Assembly: GCA_907163375.1 (NCBI GenBank) | Contig: CAJQUW010007250.1 | Coordinates: 62,001 to 126,000, forward strand | Direction of reading: 5' to 3' | DNA length: 64,000 bases | From: Prostheceraeus crozeri | Lineage: Eukaryota; Platyhelminthes; Polycladida; Euryleptidae | Shown: positions 1 through 11,684 of the stretch, piece after piece | Numbering within the stretch: the first letter of the stretch is position 1 | Layout of the letters: the number at the start of each line of letters is the position of its first letter | Translations under genes and position numbers: made by a program | The notes under the pieces: generated by a model | What the model saw: the letters and a program-made list of their open reading frames with translations, nothing else | Databases searched by the model: none | What the model was told of the DNA's origin: nothing

Positions 1-539
1 TGTCCTCACTGACATCTGGTATCACTTTATACAGTATGGAAAAGATGTTTTTACTATTCAATGTCAGTTTCTCGAAAGAAAAATGGCTCAATTGCGCTTC
101 ATAAGGGAATGCCAGTCCATGCATTTACACTCCGTTGATCCGTGGAATTTATGTTAAGGTATTTGCTGTGACCAGACCGCTCTGCAGTAGCAGTCTTCCA
201 AACATCGAACAGCTGAACAGCAATTTCCATTGGTTTCATGAAAAATCTTATCAATAAAGACGAGATTTTGTATCGTGTGACGTCTTGGTATGATTAATAG
301 AAAATGACAGCTGCACGAGAATAATGCCTTTTAATTTTGAATGTAAAATTTTTGAACGAAATGAAGAAGTTTATTTTTGAAACAGTTAAGCTGATTTTGC
401 GTTATGGGGGGGGAAGAGTCTCAGTAATACATTCTATCTAGCCTTCAAAAGTAGTTCTTTTGAAAATAGTAGTTTTCCGAGTCATGCATTCTAGTGAACC
501 TGGTAAAAACTGATGATTGAAAAAAGCACCAGTAACAAT

Positions 540-1450
540 ATTATGCCATTTATTTACTTGCTGACTGAGGATTCCTTAGCATCTTTATTATAGCAGACCC
601 AACTTCTGTCTTAGCGCTTTCAAAATTAATCGGATTGTGGGATATCGAATGATCGTAATTTTTTTACTTTAAGGGGGCCCACGGCTACGCACTTTGGGGG
701 ACCCTTCTGATTTGACTTTCCGATTTTTATTTTTGATAAGAGTGGCAGCCCTGTTCATCGAACAACAGTCTGCCACACATCTTCTCTCTGTAATGTTTTA
801 GTGACAGAGTCCATCGCGCTCGGGACATTTTGCAGCTTGAATAAATTGCTAGTTTCCCTCGGAGATAAAACAATCGAATAAGTCTGGATGACTTTCCATG
901 TCGGTTAAGAAGGGTTTCAGTTCGAAATAACGATTCACCATATTAGATGTTGAGCTCCATCTGGTTTGGTCTCTCATAACGGCGGAAATATGTCAGCTTG
1001 CGCAATTCTCCGGCCAACTTCAGGTTTCTCATGGCGATCATCAATGAATGAACTTTGTTTACGTCTTTTTCCAATCTTCGAGCAATTTATTCATTGCCAG
1101 GTTGAAGCGGTGTGAAGCACATCCAATGAAGCGAGTATTGCAGAGATCAGATAGGCTTTTATTCTCGGCTGTGTCATCACCGATAATAGCCACGTTAGTC
1201 ATTATGACTTATTGTATGTATTTGACAGCATCCATTCCAAAAAAATTATTGTGTTCTTCCTCGGTGAATTTAGTGAACCAAGCAACACACGTAAAAATCC
1301 CAATGTTGAATCGTTCGCAGGGTAGCTGGCCAACCGTCGATAATTAACTGGTGCAAATATATTCGGTAATGTTTGTGATATCTTTTCTCGACGTCCTTCA
1401 CAACCAGCTCCATATACTTTTCAGTGCGTTAACTGAAATTGACGAGGTAT
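540..1450 (-). pseudogene. hAT-type transposase remnant
   Basis: Read on the minus strand in more than one frame, this stretch gives the typical middle and C-terminal parts of hAT (RNase H-like) transposases. There is a segment reading AIIGDDTAENKSLSDL, then FIGCASHRFNLAMNKLL, then KLAGELRKLTYFRRYERPN, and nearer position 600 a segment like NFESAKTEVGSA. Order and spacing fit the family (catalytic Asp region, the CASHRFNLA motif, then the LR-rich linker). Stops and frame changes break it, so it is not expressed as one protein. Further minus-strand family-like text may reach about 2060 but is too weak to claim. No terminal repeats were located. Recognition is from motif memory only; confidence is moderate to good for the family. 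Confidence 0.65.
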
Positions 1451-2239
1451 TAGTGTACTTTCGTGTCAGAGTATTGCTCTGACATTAAAAGGGTTCATGT
1501 CAACGCATACCCACTCGATCCATGAATAGATATTGGTAGCTTTTGTTGTATTCGATAGTGATGTACCGCTGAGACCGGAGAATTTGAGCGTTTTTGTGGT
1601 GAGTCGCCCGCGATATTCCAACCAGGATGTTGCGAATTTAGGTAGTTGGTTAAATTGGTATCAATTAGTACTTAATTATTTGCGACCAATTAATTACAAT
1701 GCAATTATTTTTGATACCCCTGGTCAAAAGTTGTCAAGGAAATTAAGAGCGATGCTAAATGACATTCCTACGATGCATGAGTGTAAATAACCAATTGTTT
1801 ATAGTGAAGTTATTGGTACGCAACTTTCAGCATGATAATCTTCGGGAATCCGCGGAATTCTGTGGGACCACAATAAGTAGGCCTAATGTATTCTTTATTA
1901 TATTTTGTTTATGACCCGTTGAAACGTAAGTTTCTGCCGTGGTCCTTCATTCCAGGTCCTAAGAATTGCTGCTTCAACAGAAATCGCCTTTTTCCATTCT
2001 GAAAATCGACTCAGATTCAGCTTGATGAATTATTTGCGTTGACGGGCACTAGCAGTACGTGAGAACTCTCTGAAGTAGCCTGAGGTACTGATATATTCAA
2101 TTCATGGAGCTTTGCATTTTAAACATTCATACTCTGCTCAAATACATCAGCCAACCAAGATAAAGAAATGATATAAAGGATATATTGCAATTTATGCCAC
2201 AGAAAGCAATGACACCGATGTCTATCTTAACACACCACG
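1451..2239. other. no supported gene
   Basis: AT-rich stretch. An 85-codon open frame at 1533-1790 (+) has no recognisable motif and sits in low-complexity AATTA-rich DNA. It is probably the decayed 5' part of the hAT element to its left. Confidence 0.4.
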
Positions 2240-3130
2240 CATGACCAAAGTCAATATTGCAAACGGTCCAGTTTCTTCCGAACTCTTGCTGATCTTCTCA
2301 AGACGGGGACTTCTCCGTTTTCGTCTGGCCCGGAATCCCCTAATGCCAACTGAGACTGATCTTCCATTGAAGTTGGTGAATGTTCCAACAATTTCAGCAT
2401 CTGTAGATGACGTGCGGTTCCAGTAGTTATGTCCGACCGATGAACCAAGCGACCCTGTTGATCAATAAATGTATTAGCTCCACACGTTCTGGTTATGGCC
2501 GAAGGTTTCGGGATTTTGTTCTCAACCCTGATAAGAGCATGCATCTTGCTTTCGGAAGGTCTGAATTCCGCACAAAACATACCGCAGTGCCTCAAGGTTT
2601 CAAGAACACTTCTGAGCTGGTCTTTATCCTTAGGTGATTGATTTTGATTGTGATTGATACTGAAATTTTTTATTTTTTTATCATCTGGCATTATTTTACG
2701 ATCACTGATTTGGAATCCAAGAAACTTCACAGCAATTCGCTCGATCTGCGATTTGTCCTTATTGATTTTAAATCCATGTTTCCTAAGTCTTTGTAGGTAC
2801 TTCTTGCAACAGCACATGATGTTCATATTCAGTCTTTACACCAATAATGATGTCATCTTGGTAACTGGCAATTCCAGGTAGATCTTGAAAAACCGGATTT
2901 AATGATTTCTTGAAAGATAAATGGCGCAGCTGAAACTCTAAACTGCAGAATATTGTATGCGAAATTACCAATATGTGTTGAAATGCACGATAACATTTGA
3001 CTCTCGATAATAATTTAGCCTGTAAATAAGCATAGGTTAGGTCAAGCACGGAGTAAAGTCTTGCACGTGAGAGACGTTCCAGCATCTTTTCTAGTGTTGG
3101 AATCTTATACTCATCAGGATCAATAATTTT
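2240..3130 (-). mobile_element. Ty3/gypsy LTR retrotransposon fossil (RT plus Pol tail)
   Basis: Minus-strand reading shows Ty3/gypsy reverse transcriptase parts in order: the YKIPTLEKMLERLSRA region, the LYSVLDLTYAYLQ catalytic block, a YQDD active-site box, then the HGFKINKDKSQ and VKFLGFQIS blocks. The lower end reads like the C-terminal Pol tail (VLRRSARVRKKLDRLQY), a common ending of gypsy integrases. RNase H and most of the integrase are absent between them, so this is an internally shortened relic. It is broken in several places, and no flanking LTRs were found. It lies next to a BEL/Pao relic on the same strand with a MITE between. Age is probably old, judging from the number of breaks. 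Confidence 0.8.
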
Positions 3131-3139
3131 GTTGTGAGT

Positions 3140-3425
3140 TGTTCTGGCATCACCTTATACAATATTTTATGCACATGCAGATGCAGTGCAACAAGGGCGG
3201 CACTAAAACTGGACTTGATCAGTAGCTGCTCCGATTCAAAGTTTGAACAGCATGCATATATGAAACTAATGAACATAATCATATTGTAGCATTTCAGAGG
3301 ATGTAGTATACATGTAAAGACATCATGAAGATATCGGAGAATGCATAAAGTCTTGCTGCCTCCATGATGCACTGCATCTACATATCTATGCATAAAATAT
3401 TATTGTATAAGGTGATGCCAGAACA
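3140..3425. mobile_element. foldback MITE, ~286 bp
   Basis: The left end TGTTCTGGCATCACC is the exact reverse complement of the right end at 3411-3425. The match continues imperfectly inward for about 50 bp on each side (shared blocks include CTTATACAATA and GATGCAGTGCA). There is no coding capacity. It sits between the Ty3/gypsy and BEL/Pao relics. No clear target duplication is visible. Confidence 0.7.
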
Positions 3426-3529
3426 GTCCCCGCGATGTAGGTTCCACAGACTTCATGCATCCCAAATATACGCAGCACATAAAAAATGGCATCAAGTAAT
3501 ATTTCTGATGATGACTAGAACTCATCGGA

Positions 3530-4140
3530 GCGCGTCATCGAACGATCAGTTTTCTTCAATGCCTTCCAAAAGGCAGAGCTTAGTAATCGGTCGAAGTTTG
3601 ACACTGGCTTGAGATCTTACCTCGGCTGATCTCACCAAACCATCGTTCCTTGTGTGTACACTATGAACTGTAACGAATGGTCACGTGGGTAATGCTTCAT
3701 CTATTATAAGCACAATATCGCCGTCTTGAATGTTCCGACGTTTCCGCACCAACGATGTCGAAATTGCAAGAGAGTCAAATACACCCGAGTCCAGCGCCTC
3801 CAAAACACGTCGGCGAGAAATTGAGGGCACTTTCATCTTTTTATATGGCTAAAATCTTTCTTTGAAAACACGTGTTGAGGACAGCAGTGATTTGATCGCA
3901 ATAACAGAATTTTCGAAGGTGTGAACACATCGGGATCACGAACATTAGACGATAAGGGTACTAGAGGCCTGTCATTAAGAATTCTTTCTACCTCAGTAAG
4001 AAACATAGCTAGGCTCTCATCACTAAGCATTTGTCTACCCACTAACGAACTCAATATCGATTTTGTAGAACTTATCATGCGCTCCCAGAATCCACCTTCA
4101 TGTTATTTTGTATGTGCATGATTTCGTATTACAGCAGTTT
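3530..4140 (-). mobile_element. BEL/Pao LTR retrotransposon fossil (integrase C-terminus)
   Basis: Minus-strand reading gives the BEL/Pao integrase C-terminal region: FWERMISSTKSILSSLVGRQ, the segment around FLTEVERILNDRPL, then DVFTPSKILLLRSN. It continues into the DUF5641-like tail (GDIVLIIDEALP, then NDGLVRSAEVR, then PITKLCLLEGI). The order matches intact BEL elements. Only this C-terminal part is present and it is broken more than once. No LTR was identified. Confidence 0.82.
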
Positions 4141-4178
4141 GGAAAATATGCAAAATAACATGCCAACAATGCCAAAAA

Positions 4179-4226
4179 TGTTACATACGTAGGTCAAGCC
4201 AGGGAGCTTGACCTACGTATGTAACA
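4179..4226. repeat. perfect 21-bp inverted repeat (hairpin)
   Basis: The arm at 4179-4199 (starting TGTTACATACGTAGG) is exactly complementary to 4206-4226 with a 6-base loop. A TATGTATGTACGTATGTAC-like run follows it. It could be a foldback transposon footprint or an end-to-end junction of two termini. It lies between the BEL/Pao relic and the P-like element. Confidence 0.85.
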
Positions 4227-4884
4227 TATGTATGTACGTATGTACTAAAAATAGATATGACTACCGGGAGGTTGCACGCGCGCTGAGTGAAGGAATAGCC
4301 GGAGGCCGATGTTATTGTCTCAAGTCACCTTCATCTGTGATTGCTCGTTGTGGTAAGAACAACACTTGAGGGCGTGCGTATAAAGGCGAATAGCAGCTCA
4401 TTCCATTTGCTTCGTCGTTGTCACCCATATCATCATGCCAAGGAAATACAATGTTGGAAAATGCAAAACAAACTATCTTACATCACATACATCTCTAAAA
4501 CACCTGTATATCGTTTTCGCAATATAATCAACGTGCATATGCCAAAAGGTTTCTAATTTGATCTTTTCTAAATTGTGATACTTCACAGTGTTGACAGTAT
4601 AATGTATCAATCTTATTATCGATATATTTTTTATTTTCATGTACGTATCGCATATAACCTTAGTAAAGTAATACAAACTGTACTTAATGGCATCGATAAA
4701 GTATTCATTTTATTATAATCAGGAATATCTCATAAATTTTAGAATCGAGGGAACTGAACTGTTCAAATATCTTCAATAAAGAGAAAAGGCTCACTGTTTT
4801 CGTATTTCATATATTTATGTAACATAGCACAACAAATACATCGAGGATGAATTGTACATAAATAATAATACACATAATCAGAAC
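4227..4884. other. no supported gene
   Basis: AT-rich spacer and presumed 3' flank of the minus-strand P-like element. Short open frames here have no motifs. Confidence 0.4.
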
Positions 4885-5784
4885 TCATGATCGTGACGAT
4901 CTTCCGGAAAGTTTGCTCAATTTTCTCTCAGAATCGTCCTTTGTCCGATGTAAATCATTGACTTTTCTTACAAAACCTTTGAAAAATACATTTGATAATC
5001 TGACAAAGATGTTGTCTTTATTGTTCATGTCAAATAAAAATGCATCGTGAATATCTGAAAAACACTTGACAAAATGTTTTGTACACTTTGTATCATCGGG
5101 AAATGAACTGAAGAATGCGTAACACAGAAGGACTAAATTAAACAATTCATTGGAGGGAAATTTGAGTTTCCCTCTGGATACTAATATTACAAATTCACTG
5201 TCCTCTGATACAGATGCAGAGTCATCAATCCGGTCTGGAAGATTTTCTTTTTTACTTATGTAACCTGAGCCATAAAAAAGAGCATTACGTTCTGAATTTG
5301 ATAATTTGTCGATCATGGCATGAATATCATCTATGATGTCCAACTCATTTTCACTTATTGGAGAATTACAACAAGTATCAGAATGATTGAAGATGTTGGT
5401 GCAATCTACCTCAAGAGTGTGGAATAAGGAAAGTATTCTGAATTTCGCTGCGATAAGAATCTGCTCATAGGATATTTTGTACAAACCACCGAACATTTGA
5501 CGATATATACCGAACTCACCCTCTAGGTCATCACTCTGTAGATTTCCTAAAAGAATATATTCGACATTTTGATCTTGTAAAAGGGTTTCAGATATATCAA
5601 CAATGCCGTCGAGAGTCTGTATCAAGCTTGAGCGTGTCTCTTTTGTTAGAGTAGTTTTTCGAACTTTTCCTAACACTGGCGACATATTGTTGAACATATC
5701 TCTCACATCTCTAAGAAAAGAAAGTTGCGAAATAGATGTCACAGGCTTTCTATCATTGTCATTCATATGCAAATACGCAGTCAA
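4885..5784 (-). pseudogene. P-element/THAP9-like transposase, C-terminal part
   Basis: An uninterrupted 299-codon minus-strand frame. It extends about 20 codons further upstream in frame (reading VLTKAWKYNKSL) before a stop near 5850. Around residues 75-115 it shows the P-superfamily C-terminal signature: VEYILLGNLQSDDLEGEFG then IYRQMFGGLYKISYEQI. This corresponds to the block with the conserved L-D-LE-FG-R-GG pattern seen in THAP9 and related transposases. The N-terminal THAP zinc finger, GTP-binding insertion and first catalytic residues are missing, so the protein is a fragment, either the 3' exon of a multi-exon transposase or a 5'-truncated copy. The absence of stops over 900 bp contrasts with the broken elements beside it and suggests a younger insertion. 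No 8-bp duplication or terminal repeats were found. Confidence 0.7.
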
Positions 5785-5850
5785 GCTTTTGTTGTACTTC
5801 CAAGCTTTTGTTAGTACTCCCTGGTCAAGCGAACATGGGAAATCTCGGAA

Positions 5851-6700
5851 TCATGAGATCGAGAATCTACGAACACTTAACATCACATGACTCAGCTGCA
5901 TTCCAACATAAACAGACTCACCCTGGATTAGTAGATTTTAAGTGGAAAATAATAAGAACAATTAAAGATAATTGCGCACGAGTGGCTGCCGAATCCATTT
6001 TCATAAGAAAGGAAGCCAATTTAATGAATGGGTGTGAGGGGAGGGGTATTTTATCCTTCTTATCATAGTTTTGAATATTTTATAGTTTTGTGCTCTTCTT
6101 GAAATTCTATCATAAATATCTTTTCACTTGCACATAGACTTTTGCACAGCCATATAATTTACTTTTCTCAATGTGTTTTTAGATGCTTGGTTAAATAAAA
6201 TTTCTTAAGGTATTTCCTCCTTCTTTAGTGATAGATATCTGTAAATTTTACATTAGTTAGGGCCTACATTTAAATTCTGTATATTATGATCTATGATGTT
6301 TGTAAAGCTTGATTTGGCTCATTTATACGTGACCGAAACTTCGTGCAAGTAAAAATTTTATACCGATTTTGAGGCGTTGTTCGCAAAAAAAGAAAAGAAA
6401 ATAGTAGAATAGAAGGTATGGCCAAGCTTCTAAAACAGTCGTAGATGGTGTATAGGGTTGTGTGTAGCTCTATGATTATGCATGCAATATGTCAAATGAA
6501 GTTAAGACTGAGTATTTTGGTATCTGATTTCTTGCTGAATATATATTTTGGAGAATTTTGAATTGTAGTTTTATATCTTAAGTGCTGCTTGCTTGATTTG
6601 TACTTTGAGTGTCAAATTGCTTCACTTGTCATTCTGACAATATTTCTGATATTTTACAAGTTTTTTCTTGTTTCCTTCCATCCCTTCTTTTTCTTAAGTT
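5851..6700. other. no supported gene
   Basis: AT-rich DNA with long T and A runs. Open frames here are shadows of the minus-strand transposase or chance. Nothing else is recognised. Confidence 0.4.
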
Positions 6701-6704
6701 TTGC

Positions 6705-6815
6705 GGTCTTATTGGCACACTCGCTAAGTGTTCGGCCTTGCGTGAGGTTGAGCCCTGAAAGTGCTAACTGAAGTCAGCAGGGAAGGCATCCAGAGTAAAA
6801 ATATCACAGCGATTC
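6705..6815 (+). repeat. SINE fragment, degenerate tRNA-like head plus GGCATCC body
   Basis: The segment around CTAAGTGTTCGGCCTTGCG, followed by GAGGTTGAGCCCTGAAAGTG and then CAGCAGGGAAGGCATCCAGA, parallels the copy at 28999-29160. That copy has GTGGTTAAATGCTTGGCC, GAGGTCAAGCCCC and CAGGAAGGGCATCCGG. The order is A-box-like, B-box-like, then body, as in tRNA-derived SINEs with the widespread AGGGCATCCGG block. The two copies are heavily diverged. Confidence 0.5.
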
Positions 6816-7147
6816 AGCACCGTCCAAGCACCCCAATGGAGAGTTGTGATGTAAAGGATAGTTTCTGGCGGCGACAGAGTAGGATGACGTCCAGTGACGG
6901 GCCGCCATTGGAGACAGGGACGCGTTGCGTACCTAGAAATTCAGGCAAGTTGTATAGATGTAACAAAGTACAAGAGGGCCTAAATACATTTCCTTCATCT
7001 AAACTGCGACAGGCAAATGACACTTGATTTCATTCTGCAATCTGAGATTTCGCCTCGTTTTCAACAATTGTTAGATCGTGGATTTATCTCTTGACTTGCG
7101 TCGCATGTGCAATGAAAATTCAACAGACGGAAAATGACTGCGCGTCT

Positions 7148-7212
7148 TGGTGGATTCGAACCACTGACCTCTGGCATTCTAGGCCAACGCTCTGCCAACT
7201 GAGCTATTGACG
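7148..7212 (-). repeat. tRNA-derived SINE head
   Basis: On the minus strand there is a pol III A box (TAGCTCAGTTGGCAGAG) and an exact B box (GGTTCGAATCC) at tRNA-like spacing. Acceptor-stem halves do not pair, so it is not a functional tRNA. It is read as a SINE head, with no recognisable body at the minus-strand 3' side. Confidence 0.65.
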
Positions 7213-8285
7213 AGCGACAGAACGACATAAGTCCTTAATTGAAGAACCCGCGTAAGAGAATCCGATGGCTTCATCCCCCAAGACAACATAGCATTAACCG
7301 TCAAGCTAAACTGCTGAAGCAAGTTATCAGTAATTCAAAAAAACAGCTGCTCTCCATGGCATGCGAAGGAAACAGCGCGGCCTTCAACATCCATTTGTTT
7401 TTAAGCGTGAGTCAGAATCTGCCAATGAGGGCACGTGTTGAAAATCGGATAGGACGCCAAATTATATACTGCGTCATACATGTTGATTGCATTTGTCAGT
7501 TCACAGTAAGTTATTTGAAAAACTTTTACTTCCCCTCTCTTTCTTTTGAGAATAAAGAAATTCTAAATGAAGGGAGACCACTACCTAATCTGACCGCTTC
7601 AACACAGACTACGAAACAATTTGCCTGTCATTTCTCCACCATATAATGTTCAGCATACCGATGAATATGTGGTTGCGAGAAATCAACGACCTTTTTTGTT
7701 ATCCGTGTCTTCTACTCAATTCTAGAGTGTCATCTATCTGTACTACGACCGGATTCCAAAATATACAGAATTTTAGTCAATGAAATTTTTTGTGTTAATT
7801 AATAATCGATTCTGTAGTATCCTTCAATTTAGAGCTAAGGGCATCCTTAACTGCAGGTCATTGCATATAGCAGAGTGAATAATGCGTACCTTAAGCCTTG
7901 ATCCATGGCCTGTCACTGGTGATGTCGGAAGGTTTGGTAAACTAAAATTCGATATATTAGTTGGGAAGGTATCTTAAAATTATGGTGTAAAAAAGTAAAA
8001 TCCCCAACTTTGCTGGCAGTCCAGCCGAAGTCGATCATTGCCCATGCGAAAGCGCGTTTTAAAGTCAAGCCTCCAAAAGACTTCAGTCTAGTCTTTTGAG
8101 TTTTTTAGCCCTTACGGAAACAGAGATTCTTGACTCTCAGACAGTGAACTGCTCAATCGTATGTGCTTCAAATTGCATATTTTGTGATTTCCACCTCTTT
8201 TGTTTATGAAAGCTTGTCTTTTCGCTAGTCATCACAATGTAACAAAATTCAAAAGATATTTTTGATATGCTTTCTACCCTTACAG
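7213..8285. other. region upstream of the first coding exon
   Basis: No exon is identified. Because the start codon at 8289 lies 3 bases after a good 3' splice site, a 5' non-coding exon and the promoter must lie somewhere upstream, here or outside the window. A 135-codon open frame at 7239-7646 has no motif or ATG start. Confidence 0.35.
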
Positions 8286-8288
8286 ATA

Positions 8289-8453
8289 ATGGCGGCGTAT
8301 GCTCAGTCGCATACACCTCCATCGCCTTCATCTTTATGCTCCTGTTCATCGCTCTCAAAGGCATTTCTCCGTTTTAAAAGGGACAACGACAACATTCGAG
8401 CAGATATTGAAGAATTGAAATATAAATCCAGAACTCTCCCTAGAGTTTCGCCG
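8289..8453 (+). CDS. coiled-coil host gene, first coding exon
   Basis: The exon follows an acceptor (tttctacccttacag, ending 8285) and reads ATA then ATG GCG GCG. The ATG at 8289 has A at -3 and G at +4 and is taken as the start. It ends at a GTGAGT donor at 8454 in phase 0. It encodes 55 residues: a Ser/Pro/Cys-rich N-terminus (HTPPSPSSLCSCSSLS), then a charged helical stretch (FKRDNDNIRADIEELKYKSR). Homology is not recognised. The link to the downstream exons rests on shared strand, phase 0 at every junction, and compatible helical composition. If the ATG is not the start, the exon would add one Ile and continue from an earlier coding exon. Intron 1 would be 13.6 kb. Confidence 0.7.
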
Positions 8454-9319
8454 GTGAGTGAAATTATTTTAACCGCGTCAGCCCTGTATCCCTCTGACTT
8501 TTATGCTCCTATGACTAAGTCGTTCTTAACATAATTGCGCTAAAGACTTCGTGCATATGGCATAAATTTCTAGCAACTGAGTCATCTTCTCACTATAAAA
8601 AACAATCTAAAATTTGAACTCTCATTTTTTCAAAAAGTGAATTATTTGAGCATATGATCGAAATTGATGGCAGATGTCTCTGAAAAACGATATGTTTTGA
8701 TCATTTATCATATGAAGACGATGTATGTTGAAAAAATGATTGATTGCATTGGGATAGTTAAGCGGCATTGAATATAACTCAAATAGAGATTTTGGAAGAA
8801 ACGTGTAAATTGAGTGCTGTCTGTAATCTTTTACTTGCACATCGTGCAGAAACATTGTGGCAACTGCTCATCCAGGTGAATAAATACACTGGAAACAAAT
8901 TGTAATTGGTGATAATCTCTTGCGATCCACTATTTGTAACATAAAACCGACAGCACTACTTATAAAGATATTATGAGTAGTGTTTGAAGGTTATTGCTAA
9001 TATACATGCAATAATTACAAAGATGCATTTTGGGATGAATGAGTGTGATAATCATAACTTCATTTGTATTTTGTAAATGGTCTACAAGTAATTTGAAAGG
9101 ATTACAATGCTTAGCTTCGAAATAAATTGGCAAAATGCTCGATTTTCAAGACGTACTTTTCCACAAAGGTCAAATTTGTGATATTCCCATAGGCCCATAG
9201 GTCATGCGCTTGCAGACTAATCTATATATTGCTATATACCACTGACGATGCCCTTAAAGTGCGCGAATATATTGATGGCTTCATATCCTGACAAAAGTTT
9301 TGACAAAATTCGAAATTGT
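8454..9319 (+). other. intron 1, proximal part
   Basis: AT-rich with no exon signal, repeat or motif that I can support. Confidence 0.4.
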
Positions 9320-10260
9320 GACATTTGGGCAGAGTGAGAGACATGCATCGATCGACGCTTTCTTTTACTTACTCATAGTTTTTAGGAATTTGTCCTATTT
9401 TTTGTTAAGAACTGTATTCAGGATTTCCCGTTTTTGCGCAACTTGTCAAATTTCTGCACCTCATTGGTGGCGAGTGGGAGATTAATGTCAGAGTGATACA
9501 GCGTCATTTCCTTTTTCACGAACCCAGTTCTTTTGGGGAATGAATTTCTACAATTTATTCTATCTGATCAGAGAGACTTACTTGTTTATTGCTCATTCGA
9601 TGATCGACGTCTTCTTTCTCCGCTCCTACTTCTTAGGTATGAATTTATTACTTGCTCTATTTAGGCAGAATCAGACTTGCTTTGATAAATCACAAAGAGT
9701 TTGCGTTTTCTTACACCCACATATTTTTGAAATTTACACTAATTTGTTTTATCTATATTCTGCGCAGATTTGTCTCGATCATTAAATACTCGACTTTTTC
9801 CTTTTCCCACTCCTATTTTTGGAAATTTCTCCAATTCGTTTTCTCAGGATTCTGCTCAGAGTGAGAGACTTACTTCGATTGATTATAAAAAGGATTGACG
9901 TTTTTCCCGCTCCTATTATGTTGGAAAATTCTTTTATTCTTTCTGGACTATGGACAGTATGAGACTTGTCTTGACCGTCAAAACCTCGGCGCTTTATTTT
10001 GCATGTTCCCAGTTTTTGAGAAAATATTTTATCTCGATTAGATGCACGACGACCGATACGTGGACACGCTTTGGGTTATGCAAGTCGCACAGTGGAGCGA
10101 GACAGTCTTAGCTTATCCATCAATAGATAATAGACTTACACACAGGGATAACAAATTTTCGTTTTTTTCGGCTTTTCCGTTTTTTAGTAAATTAGTCCAA
10201 TGTAAAGGTTTCAAATTTATGCATTCAAACCCCAGTTTTTCCAATTTTTCTTAGGTAAAA
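9320..10260. repeat. degenerate ~100-bp tandem array in intron 1
   Basis: About six units recur with the order GAGTGAGAGACTTAC, then TCGATTGAT-like, then GACGTTTTTCCCGCTCCTA, then TTTTGGAAATTTCTCCAATT-like, then a T-rich tract. Clear starts lie near 9330, 9570, 9760, 9848, 9950 and 10065. Spacing is roughly 90-120 bp, with one unit about double that. The units are old and differ by many substitutions and indels. The pyrimidine-rich sense strand makes this look like an ancient minisatellite. Confidence 0.6.
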
Positions 10261-11182
10261 TGCGATCCCTGCTTACACACCATTTGGACAGAAGCAAGTC
10301 AAGCGTTATTTCAAGTACACATGTTATTTTCTCTGATTTTTCATTGGTCTTTGACCTCAGTCAAGGGAGTAAATTGCTGTTTGATTCAAGTTTGATGAGC
10401 GAGAGGGCACCAGGCTGACTCTAAAGAGCTAATCTGACAATCCTACCAATTGTAAGAAATCTTCCATTACCTAAAAAAATACCCCAATGTTACCCAACTT
10501 TGGGTAATTGACCAGAGTTTGAGAAATCCTGCTATAAATACATGCATGACTTTGTTATTCAGTCATTCTTTTTCCATCAGAGTTGATAAATTTGTGTCAA
10601 GTATTCGGAAATTGTCCGGAAATAGTTGGACATTCGGGAGATTGAAGCAATTGCATTTTCAATAGCCATATCAATTGGAACGCTGTCTATTTTCAGATGA
10701 AACGGAAGCAGATAGAAATCTGCATAGACAGGTTGTAATTGTCAAGTCTATGAATATTTTGTTGGAATAACTATTGTAGAAGTGTGAAGTGGTGTTTGAT
10801 CAATGTTATTTGAGAAATTTACCAGCTTGAATCAGTGTCATTATTATGTATTCAGTCAATTAATTTGTCAATTATGCATTCAGTGTCTTCTGAATTCCCA
10901 GTCAAAGACTACTATACATAGTTCTGATCTGCTTCTTAAGTAGCCACTTCATGAATAGATCTACCACTTATTCACAAAAAGATTCTCGGTCTCATGATGT
11001 TCACACAGACAAATAGCGTCATACAAGTTACTCATGCAGGAAAAACTTGTAGTAATTAATTTCCTTTTTGATTGACAATCACAATAAATATATAAACTCA
11101 ATACAGAAATTCAGTCTTGCAAATCATGTCTTAGGAAAAGTGTAAATATTTCCGTAATCGGTCTTCGATTACACGTACGAAC
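10261..11182 (+). other. intron 1, no supported feature
   Basis: No coding signal or recognisable repeat. Confidence 0.35.
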
Positions 11183-11300
11183 GGGGCGACCGAAAAGAAA
11201 CAGTGTTAGTTTAACAAATCTCTAACAGCAAGAATCACCCATTGAAATTACCTTGTCACTAACAACGCACTATCTAACAGTGTTTCTGTGCGGTCGCCCC
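11183..11300. mobile_element. GGGGCGACC MITE, copy 1
   Basis: A 118-bp unit with inverted ends: GGGGCGACCG at the left and CGGTCGCCCC at the right, with TAACAGTGTTTCTGTG next to the right end mirrored by AGAAACAGTGTTAG at the left. The core CCCATTGAAATTACCTTG is shared with copy 2 at 24371-24489. No target duplication is evident. Confidence 0.85.
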
Positions 11301-11684
11301 ACAGGCTATTCAATGTTTCATGATAATGAAAACTAATTATGCGTGTATATGCCACGGTAAGCTGGTTCCACTTTTTGGAGGTTGCCGCGTTCCACTCGTG
11401 GTGTAATCGAAGCTGACTTTGAAGTTGGCGCCAAAATGTGTTCCAACTATTGTTTAACAGTTAAAATGCGCTGTTGCCGATTAAAGCTAAATGATGCTCA
11501 TGATGTACAATATAAGCCAGGCTGTTGAATGAACAAATCACCAGTTGAAGTGACTCGAGCTGTTTTGATATACCGTATCAGTATATTTGCCAGTTTTGAA
11601 AATAGGATCCGGGATCTGTCGGTGCACCTGGGTCTGCGATCCGAATTCGGGTGTTTGAAGAAACCCGGGTATATCCAATCCCTG

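Noticed and set aside
1048-1347. 99-codon plus-strand open frame
   Set aside because: It is the antisense shadow of the hAT transposase remnant.
5736-6068. 110-codon plus-strand open frame
   Set aside because: Antisense to the P-like transposase at its start and unrecognisable elsewhere.
7148-7212. tRNA gene on the minus strand
   Set aside because: A and B boxes are good but the acceptor halves do not pair.
7239-7646. 135-codon plus-strand open frame
   Set aside because: No ATG start, no splice signal in phase with exon 1, and no motif.
9320-10260. CRISPR-like array
   Set aside because: Units are diverged without constant-length spacers, and the window is clearly eukaryotic.
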